From the NCBI GenBank assembly GCA_964644845.1, contig CAZXXS010000110.1, positions 1 to 23,445 of the forward strand: a stretch of 23,445 bases of DNA, written 5' to 3'. The DNA comes from Geothermovivens sp964644845 (lineage in GTDB: Bacteria; Zhuqueibacterota; Zhuqueibacteria; Oleimicrobiales; Geothermoviventaceae). The translations under genes were made by a program, and so were the position numbers. Under the pieces are notes generated by a model. It was not told where the DNA came from. It worked only from the letters and a program-made list of their open reading frames with translations, and ran no database searches. Positions 1 through 6,956 of this stretch are shown here, one piece after another (the first letter of the stretch is position 1; the number at the start of each line of letters is the position of its first letter).

Positions 1-46
1 GCGGAATGACCCCCATCACTTTTTGCCCTCGGTTTAGAAGGTTTGT

Positions 47-94
47 GAAAAAAAGCCCGAACCACCGAGACTCAAAGCGCACGGAGGAGACAAG
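47..94 (+). repeat. Intergenic repeat copy A (forward)
   Basis: This copy contains an A-rich box (G, seven A, G at 47-55), then ACCACCGAG at 61-69, then GCACGGAGG at 79-87. The two GAG boxes start 18 bases apart, exactly as in copies B and C. It resembles the degenerate 'accacagaggcacagag' type of intergenic repeat seen in many environmental bacterial genomes. Function is unknown. Confidence 0.6.
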
Positions 95-227
95 CATGGG
101 GAACCAACGGGGTCTGCTGTTGAGCAACGAGAGAACGGTAAGGCTAACCATTCCGGTCAGGGAAATGAGCGCTTACGTAACAGTGGGGTTTCATTCGAGT
201 TGCACCAACCTTTCGTGTGCGGCATAG

Positions 228-258
228 GCTACATGCCCCGGCGAAGCTGGCATGTAGC
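228..258. repeat. Perfect 10-bp inverted repeat (hairpin)
   Basis: GCTACATGCC at 228-237 is the exact reverse complement of GGCATGTAGC at 249-258, with an 11-base loop. No T-run follows on either strand, so it does not look like an intrinsic terminator. It lies between repeat copies A and B in a region without genes. It could be an operator-like palindrome, part of a small structured RNA, or part of a mobile repeat unit; the sequence does not decide. Confidence 0.6.
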
Positions 259-297
259 ACTCGGACGGCGCATCTGTGCACGCAGTTCTCTGCGCGG

Positions 298-340
298 CCT
301 CTGTGCCCTCGGAGCCTCTGTGGTTTGTCTGCGCTTTTTC
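298..340 (-). repeat. Intergenic repeat copy B (reverse)
   Basis: Read on the minus strand this copy has GAAAAAG at 340-334, ACCACAGAG at 324-316 and GCACAGAGG at 306-298. The two GAG boxes start 18 bases apart, as in copies A and C. It faces copy C with the A-rich boxes innermost, so B and C together form an imperfect inverted repeat. Confidence 0.65.
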
Positions 341-360
341 ACAAGGCTCTTAGGCGGCCT

Positions 361-404
361 GGAAAAAGTATCCCCTCACCACGGAGGCCCAAAGGGCACC
401 GAGG
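361..404 (+). repeat. Intergenic repeat copy C (forward)
   Basis: The copy carries GGAAAAAG at 361-368, ACCACGGAG at 378-386 and GCACCGAGG at 396-404, with the same 18-base spacing as A and B and the same 9-base gap between A-rich box and first GAG box as B. With copy B it could fold into one long imperfect hairpin spanning 298-404. Confidence 0.65.
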
Positions 405-614
405 ATACTACAAGAGGACGGTGAACGAGCGGAAATGCCTCTAAGGGTGCACTGTCTGTACAGAACCTCATGCCGGAAACTGGACCGAAGTCACTCGAAA
501 TAGGCCAAAGGCTGAACCCTGCCGCACTGTCCAACAGATCAAGCCTGGCCACTGCGGTTTGGGAGCGTCGTCAACACAGTTGCTTGTTCAACGAACTTTG
601 TAGCGCCCCGGCGT

Positions 615-654
615 CCTCTCTGGCTCCGTGGTTTCTCAGGTTTGGGACTTTTTC
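615..654 (-). repeat. Intergenic repeat copy D (reverse, degenerate)
   Basis: On the minus strand GAAAAAG (654-648) is followed by ACCACGGAG (632-624). The second box is altered and closer (CCAGAGAGG at 623-615), so this looks like a copy with an internal deletion. It lies about 210 bases beyond copy C. Confidence 0.45.
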
Positions 655-1335
655 GCAAGCGCTCTTGAAGAGCGCCGTGGAGATCGCAAGTGTGGGAGCT
701 CAAATGTTTGCGTTGCACCCTACCTGCAAGGCAAACCGCTCCGTGGCAAAAGGAAAAGCGCAAACCCGGAAAAACCGAAGTCCGGCGCACCCCGCACCTC
801 GGGTTTCAGGGGCTGTCTTGCCGCAAGCGCCCTGTGGGGACTCAGGGTCCGCCGACTTTCGGCTGGCGCAAACCGGTACGCTGCGAACCCGGGCAAGACG
901 CACGTCGAAGAGCGCGTCTGGGTCGCGGCCCGGAAATACCGGAAGGGGGTGCGGATCAAGGGCTGGTTGGACCCCGGGCCATCGCAACGCAACGACACCC
1001 ATTCGGTGGGGAAACCACACACGGTGGAGCTTGCCACAAGTCCGGACCACTCGCCCCACCAGTTCCTGAGGCCTGACGGGCATTTGCCAGCGAAACCGGA
1101 GCCGTTCTGAGGCGATGCCAGATTCTCGCGGAAATACGGCGACTTCTCGACTTTCCCAGCTTGCCCATGACGCCAGAATTGTTTATCTTCGCGCACACCG
1201 CAGGACAAAATCGAACGAAACTCGTTTCTTGGCTACGCGCATTCGGTTTTTTTGACTTACCCGGTTTAGTCCGTTTTCCAGCCAGCCTGAGTTGGCACAA
1301 CGTTACACACAACACACGTTTCTTAAGGAGGAAAA

Positions 1336-3546
1336 ATGCTGCGGAAGGTTGCTCTGCTGCTCGCACTCGCAGGCCTGCTGACCGGCTGCCAGCGAGGCCG
1401 CGAAACGAAGACGATTCTCGATCCCTACCAAGGAGCGTTTGTGCCCCTCCAAAACTGGCAAGTCGCCAATTCCTTCCACGCCACGTATTCCTTCCCAACC
1501 GAACTACCCTACCTCAAGGGGAAACCCGGTCAGGAGATCTGGTTCCGCACCAGTTTCACGGTGCCAGACTCCGCAGACGGCCAGGCCGGTTTTCTGGCGG
1601 TGACCGTGGACCGGCATGCAACGGTCTTCTGCGGCGACAGCACGGTCGGCCAAATCAACGGGCGCGGCGAACTGGTTCTGGCACAGAAGCTCCAGGGAGG
1701 GCAAAAGTGCAACATCGTTCTGAAATGCTGGAACGAGTCTGACCCCACGCGGCTTCTCGGCGTGTGGTTTGTGTCGCGCCCCCAAATTCACCTGCGTCTT
1801 CGTAGGCTCGAGGCCCAGCTTAGCGGCCTTCGTGGTTTGCCCACGCTACCGGTGGGCACCTGGAAGGCGGCTCTCGGCGACCACCCAGGTGCCGAGAAGC
1901 CAAATTTCGATGACAGGAACTGGAAAGTCGTTACGCCCGATTTCCGCTGGCAAGGACGGAATACCGTCGCCTGGGTGCGTGGCACCGTCACCTGTCCAGA
2001 CCGCTTCCACGGCTTCAGTGTTGCTGACGACAGCCTCTGGCTGGACTTCGGCGTCAACGACACTGCTGACGTCTACATGAACGGCGTGCGTGTGGCCCAC
2101 GGCTCCGGCAGCCTGCTGCTCAAGCTCCCGCCAGATTTCAAGGACGGCAAGAGCGTTTTCATCGCTGCAAGAATCGTGAACTTCGGAGGGCACGGCCATT
2201 TCAACCACGCCCGTCTCGTTAGCCGGGACCTGACCCAGTTGCAACTACGGGCCGACGACTTTCTGAGCGCCTTCCGGCGTTGCCGGACCTTTCTGGAGCG
2301 CGTTCCTCAGAGCGACACTCACCTTCTCGCCAGTCTTCAAACGGCCGTCGAGAGAGGAGCCAGTGTCCTGAAGCAGCCGGTTGACTTTGAAACTGCAGTA
2401 AAGCGGCTGAGAAACGCAAAAGCGGCTCTCAAACCACTCCAGAAACAGCTACAAGCTTACCCCGTGTTCTGGTGCGGACCCTACCTCCAGAATTTCGGTC
2501 CCGACAGCATCACTGTGATGTGGGAAACCCTGGTTCCCAGTGACGGGGTGGTCCACTACAGGGAGAAAGGCACAGCTGAATTCCGCAAAATCGCCGCCGA
2601 AAGCAAAACCAAACTGCATGAAGTGCGCATCCGCGGGCTGAAGCCCGACACCGACTACGACTACTGGGTACAGTCCGGTGCCTTGCGTTCCAAACGTTAC
2701 CACTTCCACACAGCTCCGGCTAAAGAGCGCCCCTTCCGATTCGCTGTGTGGGGCGACAGTCGCACGAATCCTTTCGCTCACCACTCAGTGGTTCTTCAAA
2801 TGGCGAAGTCGCACCCCGAGTTCGCAGTCAACGTCGGCGACGTAGTAGGCCACGGTGCGGACTGGCCCACCTGGGCAACCCAGTACTTCCTGCCGATGGG
2901 CGCCTTTGCCGCAACTGTTCCAACGTACATCGCCATTGGAAACCACGAGTACGGAGGCTACGGTTACGGCAACCGCGTTCAGACGTTCGAGTACTACGTG
3001 GACCAGCCCGGCAACGAGTACTACTTTTCTTTCAACTACGCGGGCTCTCATTTCGTCTTCCTTGACCCAAATGGCTCCGACGATCACGACATCCCTCCGG
3101 GGAGCCCTCAGTACGCGTGGCTCGTCAAAGATCTCAGCTCGGAGGCCTCACGAAATGCCGACTGGCGCTTTGTGTTCTTCCACGAACCGCCCTACTCGGA
3201 GAACTGGGACCTCGGCGGCTACTACGACGGTGAGCAGCTTCTGCGGGAGCACGTGGTGCCGCTCCTGGAAAAGTACAACGTGACCATGGTTTTCAGTGGG
3301 CACACCCACGACTACGAGCGGGGCCAGTGGCCCAAAGGCAGCGGTCCCTACTACGTGATTACCGGGGGTGGTGGCGCTCGACTCGACGACCTGAAGTTCA
3401 AAGAGTGGCCGCAGATCGACGTAACGGCTTTCGCGTACCATTTTTGCGTACTCGACGTGACGCCCGACAGCGTGCACTACAGAGCCGTGCTACCCGACGG
3501 TTCCACACTGGACGAAGTAACGATCCGAAAAGCCGCTGGAAAGTAG
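1336..3546 (+). CDS. Purple-acid-phosphatase-like metallophosphatase lipoprotein
   Basis: Predicted lipid-anchored phosphohydrolase of 736 residues. The ATG follows a strong AAGGAGG site. A signal peptide ends in the lipobox LLTGC (Cys18), so it is probably exported and anchored. Residues ~30-165 and ~175-300 look like two beta-sandwich (GH2-type sugar-binding-like) domains, the second with an FDD..W motif at 191. A helical stretch (~300-372) follows, then the fibronectin-like N-terminal domain of purple acid phosphatases (~375-465). The calcineurin-like catalytic domain shows GDS (Asp474), GD (Asp502), GNHE (Asn536, His537), FHE (His616) and GHTH (His656, His658). The tyrosine that normally follows in the GDxxY motif is Gly505, so the classic purple Fe(III)-Tyr centre is probably absent. 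Substrate is unknown; phosphomonoesters or phosphodiesters are both possible. It stands alone and is closed by a hairpin and a terminator. Confidence 0.88.
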   Translation: MLRKVALLLALAGLLTGCQRGRETKTILDPYQGAFVPLQNWQVANSFHATYSFPTELPYLKGKPGQEIWFRTSFTVPDSADGQAGFLAVTVDRHATVFCGDSTVGQINGRGELVLAQKLQGGQKCNIVLKCWNESDPTRLLGVWFVSRPQIHLRLRRLEAQLSGLRGLPTLPVGTWKAALGDHPGAEKPNFDDRNWKVVTPDFRWQGRNTVAWVRGTVTCPDRFHGFSVADDSLWLDFGVNDTADVYMNGVRVAHGSGSLLLKLPPDFKDGKSVFIAARIVNFGGHGHFNHARLVSRDLTQLQLRADDFLSAFRRCRTFLERVPQSDTHLLASLQTAVERGASVLKQPVDFETAVKRLRNAKAALKPLQKQLQAYPVFWCGPYLQNFGPDSITVMWETLVPSDGVVHYREKGTAEFRKIAAESKTKLHEVRIRGLKPDTDYDYWVQSGALRSKRYHFHTAPAKERPFRFAVWGDSRTNPFAHHSVVLQMAKSHPEFAVNVGDVVGHGADWPTWATQYFLPMGAFAATVPTYIAIGNHEYGGYGYGNRVQTFEYYVDQPGNEYYFSFNYAGSHFVFLDPNGSDDHDIPPGSPQYAWLVKDLSSEASRNADWRFVFFHEPPYSENWDLGGYYDGEQLLREHVVPLLEKYNVTMVFSGHTHDYERGQWPKGSGPYYVITGGGGARLDDLKFKEWPQIDVTAFAYHFCVLDVTPDSVHYRAVLPDGSTLDEVTIRKAAGK

Positions 3547-3567
3547 GTCTTGACTCGTGAGGCCGAC

Positions 3568-3600
3568 CCTCGCTGGCGGGCTTCTTCACCGACAGCGAGG
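3568..3600 (+). repeat. Hairpin just after the phosphatase gene
   Basis: CCTCGCTG (3568-3575) and CAGCGAGG (3593-3600) are perfect reverse complements. After one G/A mismatch the stem continues with CGG/CCG, leaving a nine-base loop. It begins 22 bases past the stop codon and has no T-tract, so it could be a 3'-end stabiliser or pausing hairpin rather than a complete terminator. Confidence 0.5.
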
Positions 3601-3676
3601 CAGTGACGTGTAGACGCGCACTTCGGAAAGCAGAAGGGTTAAGCATCTCTGAAAGCACTCACTCCGTCCAGAAGCG

Positions 3677-3711
3677 AAAAGCCCCACCGATTGACTCCGG
3701 TGGGGCTTTTT
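3677..3711. terminator. Bidirectional intrinsic terminator
   Basis: A stem formed by AAAAGCCCCACCG (3677-3689) and CGGTGGGGC plus a T-run (3698-3711) encloses an eight-base loop. T-runs occur on both strands, so it can end the phosphatase transcript from the left and the iolB transcript from the right. Confidence 0.9.
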
Positions 3712-3818
3712 CTTTCCCTTCGCGGGAAGAAACTTTCAGATCCTTTAGTGAGCAAATTTTCTCCGTCGTCACAATTCCTGGCGACGGTGCTACCTCTGAG
3801 TACGGACCCGTGCGGGCA

Positions 3819-4616
3819 CTACCCCTTGACCCAGGTGTGCGCCGGATCGTCGTGGGGCATCAATTTGCGGGTGTTGCCGGACAGAATCCAGAGGTAGTAC
3901 AGCTCGTAGCCGGGCGCCGCTACCACAGGATGGTAGCCTTTGGGGATGAGTACCGTGTCACCATCCTCTACCGTGTGCACGACGTCCAGCTCGCGGTCGT
4001 CGGTGTACTGACGGATGAATCCAAAGCCCTGCGGCGGGTTTAGCTTGAAGTAGTACACCTCTTCCTGAAAAGATTCCACTGGCGGGTTGTCCACTTCGTG
4101 CTTGTGCGGTGGGTAGCTGGACCAGTTCCCCGGCGGGTTGTACGTTTCGCCAACGATCAAGTGGTTCGCGTCCGTCCGCTCATCGATGATGTCCACCACC
4201 CGGCGTGTCCAGTTGTCGCGACCACGGATGTTTTCCACGTTCTCTTCTGGTGTGATTAACCTCACCTCACCCCCCTTTTCCCAGTCCGCGTAACACAGCG
4301 CGACCTGGCACTTTGTAACAGCTTCCACGCGCCACTCCGTTTGGCCAGGCACGTACACCGCGTACGCTTTGCCCGCAAACACGTTTTCTCGTTCGCCGAT
4401 CTCAGTGAACGTTTTGTCTCCCGCCTGAACGTTGCACTTGCCGCCCAGGATAACCAACCCGAGCTCTCGCTTGTCGAGGCGCTCAGAAAAAGTCTGACCG
4501 CTGGATAGGTTCAAGACAGAAAAATCGATCCGCGAAATCACATCGTCGGTGCCGCTGCGCCGGTAAATCACGTTCAACCCTTCGTGGAAGGTAGCAGTAC
4601 GCAGGTGAAGTCGCAT
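3819..4616 (-). CDS. iolB: 5-deoxy-glucuronate isomerase (IolB)
   Basis: Cytoplasmic cupin-type isomerase of 265 residues that, in the myo-inositol pathway, converts 5-deoxy-D-glucuronate to 2-deoxy-5-keto-D-gluconate. The length matches the family (about 270). The C-terminal cupin carries the family signature: GNWSSYPPHKHE (His171, His173), the Glu pair 185-186, PQGFGF, and PKGYHPVVAAPGY (His229), which together give the metal ligands. The start at 4616 is chosen because GGAGG (4625-4629) sits eight bases upstream; an earlier in-frame ATG at 4670 lacks a good site and adds residues unlike the family. It lies 79 bases downstream of the tRNA on the same strand and has no promoter that I can see, so it may be read through from dnaG and the tRNA. 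No other inositol gene is in the window, so KduI-like or other activity cannot be excluded. Confidence 0.9.
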   Translation of the reverse strand: MRLHLRTATFHEGLNVIYRRSGTDDVISRIDFSVLNLSSGQTFSERLDKRELGLVILGGKCNVQAGDKTFTEIGERENVFAGKAYAVYVPGQTEWRVEAVTKCQVALCYADWEKGGEVRLITPEENVENIRGRDNWTRRVVDIIDERTDANHLIVGETYNPPGNWSSYPPHKHEVDNPPVESFQEEVYYFKLNPPQGFGFIRQYTDDRELDVVHTVEDGDTVLIPKGYHPVVAAPGYELYYLWILSGNTRKLMPHDDPAHTWVKG

Positions 4617-4624
4617 CTTTCCAG

Positions 4625-4629
4625 CCTCC
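4625..4629 (-). promoter_or_regulatory. Ribosome binding site deciding the iolB start
   Basis: GGAGG on the minus strand lies eight bases before the ATG at 4616 and supports that start over the upstream in-frame ATG at 4670. Confidence 0.7.
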
Positions 4630-4695
4630 GGTAGTGTTCGGACAAAGCACAGGGCAAACAGGTCATGCACGCGTGGGGCGATTCCCCCGCGCTTG

Positions 4696-4768
4696 TGGGC
4701 CCTGCAGGGCTCGAACCTGCGACCAACGGATTATGAGTCCGCCGCTCTACCGACTGAGCTAAGGGCCC
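4696..4768 (-). tRNA. tRNA with CAU anticodon (Met or Ile2)
   Basis: A complete 73-base cloverleaf is visible. The acceptor GGGCCCT pairs with AGGGCCC and the discriminator base is A. The D arm is GCTC/GAGC, the anticodon stem GCGGA/TCCGT with loop CTCATAA, and the T arm GCAGG/CCTGC with TTCGAGC. The anticodon is CAT. This fits elongator tRNA-Met, but the C4-G69 and C5-G68 pairs and the CTCATAA loop with TTGGTCGC after it also resemble tRNA-Ile2, whose C34 is modified to lysidine by TilS. The 3' CCA is not encoded (the next bases are CAA), so it must be added. It sits between dnaG and iolB on the same strand. Confidence 0.95.
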
Positions 4769-4808
4769 GTCGCCTTCGAGTCGCTGCTTCCGCGTTCGAC
4801 CAGAAATT

Positions 4809-6641
4809 CTAAGCAAACGTCTCGTAAAATTCAAGACCTTTTCGGGGGTCAAGTTCCCCGGTCTCGAGCTTACGACGCAGGCTGAGCAAATCCAGTAGCC
4901 GCCGCGTAAGCGCTGCCGTACCCTCAGCGTTCTGGTTCTCGGATCGCAGTTGATCCTGAAGCGCGGCCAGCACGCGGTCTAATTCCTCCAACCGCAGGGT
5001 CCGGAAAGAGTCCTCCGCAAGCTGCTTTGACTCGTACATGTCTTCCGGGGCGTCCAGCACACTGGCCACGAACTCTGCAGCCCAGGCATCCTCGAGGTGG
5101 CCTACCAGCCAGGCCACGTCCACTCGCCCTTCGGTCGAGAGTTGTTCCCGGTAGAGGTCGAAGATCTGGGCAAGGCGTGGGTCGCGGAACTGGTAGTCCT
5201 CCAACCCTTCCAACACGTAATCCACAATCTCGCGACCGCGGAGCAAAATGCCGACCAGGTTTTTTTCCGCTTCCAAAATCCGGCTGGACCGAGGCCGCGT
5301 CGGTGTGCTGTTGACCTGCTCCTTTCGATCCCCGCGTCGCTGTTGTCTCTTGAGCATCTGTCGGAGCTCGGCCATCAGCTCGCCTTCGTCCACCCGGAGT
5401 GTCTCGGCCAAGCGCGAGACCCAAGCAGCCCTCTTCAGTCGATCGCCGACGTGCGAAGCAGCCTCCAGAACCTTGCGAGCGATTTCCACCCGGACTTCGG
5501 GCCGAGACAGGTCTGCCCCGGCCGAAAGGCGGCGTAGTTCAAAATCAAACAGGTCAACAGCGCCTTCCAGGTGTTTGAGTACGGCCTCCGCCCCTTCTTC
5601 GCGCACGAACGAGTCAGGGTCGTGTCCCTCGGGCACACTGGCAATGCGCACGTCCAGACTTTGCTCCAGCATGACCTGGGCTCCGCGCATCGCCGCAGCG
5701 AAACCGGGTGAATCCGAATCGTAGAACAGGACCACGTGTTCTGTGTACCGCCGAAGCAGTTTGGCCTGATGCGCCGTTAGGGCTGTGCCCAGGGTAGCCA
5801 CCACGTTCTCGATTCCCGCCTGGTGCAGCGAGATCAGGTCCGTGTAACCTTCCACGACAATGGCAAAATCCTGCCGACGAATGGCTTCACGGCTCTGGAA
5901 GAGGCCGTAAAGCGTGTAACCCTTCTGGTAGACGGCCGTTTCTGGGGAATTGATGTACTTTGGGCTCTCTTCGTCCTCGGCCATTCTGCGTGCGCCGAAA
6001 CCAACTACGCGTCCGGAAAGATTCAGTAACGGAAAGACCACACGGTTGCGGAACCGATCGTAGAATCCCCCACTTTCGCGGCGGATGACCAGCCCCGCCC
6101 GCTCCAGCGTTTCCGGAGGCAGTTTCTTCGTCCGCGCGTGCTGCAGCAGCGCGTCCCAGCTGTTTGGAGCAAATCCGAGCAGAAAGCGCTCAATGGTTTG
6201 CTCCGAAAATCCTCGACCGCGCAGGTAGCTCAGGGCCTCGCGTCCTTGCGGTCTGTACAGCTGCTGGCGGTAGAAATCCGCTGCCAGCTTGTTCGCAAAG
6301 TAAAGCGCCTCCCGCTCACGGGTTTCCTCGTCGGAGACTTCCTCTTCCTCCAGGGCAATGCCTGCCCTTTCGGCCAACAGCCGCACAGCGTCTGGAAAAC
6401 TAAGCCCCTCGATTCGCATGATGAAGTGGAAAACGTTTCCCCCAGCACCACAACCGAAACAGCGGAAAATTTGCATTTCGGGATTCACCGAGAACGAAGG
6501 GGTCTTCTCGGCGTGGAAAGGGCAAAGCCCAAAATAGTTTTTGCCTCGTTTTCGGAGGCTCAAGTAGCCCGAAACGACGTCTACAATGTCCGTCGCCAGG
6601 CGGACCTCTTCGATTTTCTCCGGCGAAATCCTTCCAGCCAA
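4809..6641 (-). CDS. dnaG: DNA primase DnaG
   Basis: Synthesises RNA primers at the replication fork together with the replicative helicase. The 610-residue length is normal. The N-terminal CHC2 zinc finger is intact (Cys40, His43, Cys61, Cys64). The core contains the RNA-polymerase/TOPRIM region with VVEGYTD (Glu264) and the YDSDSPG acidic motif (Asp308, Asp310), one residue offset from the E. coli enzyme. The C-terminal ~150 residues form the helicase-interacting helical domain. The start is TTG at 6641, supported by an AGGA-type site just upstream and by the family start at the SPEKIEEV motif. Downstream there is no rpoD as in the classical rpsU-dnaG-rpoD operon; a tRNA and iolB follow instead. 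It is divergent from the acyl-CoA synthetase gene. Confidence 0.97.
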   Translation of the reverse strand: MAGRISPEKIEEVRLATDIVDVVSGYLSLRKRGKNYFGLCPFHAEKTPSFSVNPEMQIFRCFGCGAGGNVFHFIMRIEGLSFPDAVRLLAERAGIALEEEEVSDEETREREALYFANKLAADFYRQQLYRPQGREALSYLRGRGFSEQTIERFLLGFAPNSWDALLQHARTKKLPPETLERAGLVIRRESGGFYDRFRNRVVFPLLNLSGRVVGFGARRMAEDEESPKYINSPETAVYQKGYTLYGLFQSREAIRRQDFAIVVEGYTDLISLHQAGIENVVATLGTALTAHQAKLLRRYTEHVVLFYDSDSPGFAAAMRGAQVMLEQSLDVRIASVPEGHDPDSFVREEGAEAVLKHLEGAVDLFDFELRRLSAGADLSRPEVRVEIARKVLEAASHVGDRLKRAAWVSRLAETLRVDEGELMAELRQMLKRQQRRGDRKEQVNSTPTRPRSSRILEAEKNLVGILLRGREIVDYVLEGLEDYQFRDPRLAQIFDLYREQLSTEGRVDVAWLVGHLEDAWAAEFVASVLDAPEDMYESKQLAEDSFRTLRLEELDRVLAALQDQLRSENQNAEGTAALTRRLLDLLSLRRKLETGELDPRKGLEFYETFA

Positions 6642-6956
6642 GGTCTTCCTACTCCGTGTTCAGTCCATCCAAACCTGTCGTCCACGCAAACCCCAGAGAA
6701 CCCGTTTGCGCGCCAAGCCGTCAAATTCAGCCGATCCCACGGAGCTGAGCAGTTTCAGCCGCTGGCCAGCAAACAGCAGAGAGTTCCGACCGCCCAGGCG
6801 GCAGGGCCCGCTGCAGAACCAAACGCCACGTGACGAAAAATGACATCTTTAGCTGCAACAGGAACTTGACATTTTGCCCAAAATTCCTTAAGCTGAACGC
6901 GATTCATTTTCCGGAGGGAGGAAAAGAGTCCGTCCATCCAGTCAGGGAGGTGCAAG
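6642..6956. other. Divergent intergenic region dnaG / acyl-CoA synthetase
   Basis: This 315-base region holds the start signals of two divergent genes. The rightward promoter at 6866-6894 is listed separately. For dnaG a TTGACG on the minus strand (6724-6719) is a possible -35 box, but the matching -10 is poor. In the rightward leader there are two purine-rich Shine-Dalgarno-like tracts, at 6913-6921 and 6944-6952. Only the second is at a proper distance from a start codon. No gene is seen here. Confidence 0.6.
6866..6894 (+). promoter_or_regulatory. Sigma70-like promoter for the acyl-CoA synthetase gene
   Basis: A perfect -35 box TTGACA (6866-6871) is followed after exactly 17 bases by TAAGCT (6889-6894), which keeps the first T, the A and the last T of the -10 consensus. 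Predicted transcription would start near 6901, leaving a leader of about 56 bases before the TTG start. Confidence 0.6.

Larger units (their letters stand above)
1..1335. other. Gene-free left region with repeats
   Basis: No reading frame here has a convincing start, ribosome site and protein-like composition. The open frames overlap on both strands and have Arg/Pro/Ser-rich, low-complexity translations typical of chance ORFs in GC-rich DNA. The first 0.7 kb instead contains at least four related intergenic repeats and one perfect hairpin, listed separately. The last 200 bases should hold the promoter of the phosphatase gene. A TTGACT at 1252-1257 is a possible -35 box but has no good -10 partner, so I do not call a promoter. 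Confidence 0.6.

Noticed and set aside
470..1110. Overlapping open frames of up to 199 codons in the left region
   Set aside because: Frames are open on both strands, have no good ribosome site, and encode Arg/Pro/Ser-rich sequence without domain signatures; chance ORFs in GC-rich DNA explain them.
6912..6935. Sequence resembling a conserved RNase P RNA segment (GAGGAAAAGAGTCC)
   Set aside because: The match is interrupted and no other conserved RNase P regions are found nearby; it is better explained as a Shine-Dalgarno-like leader tract.
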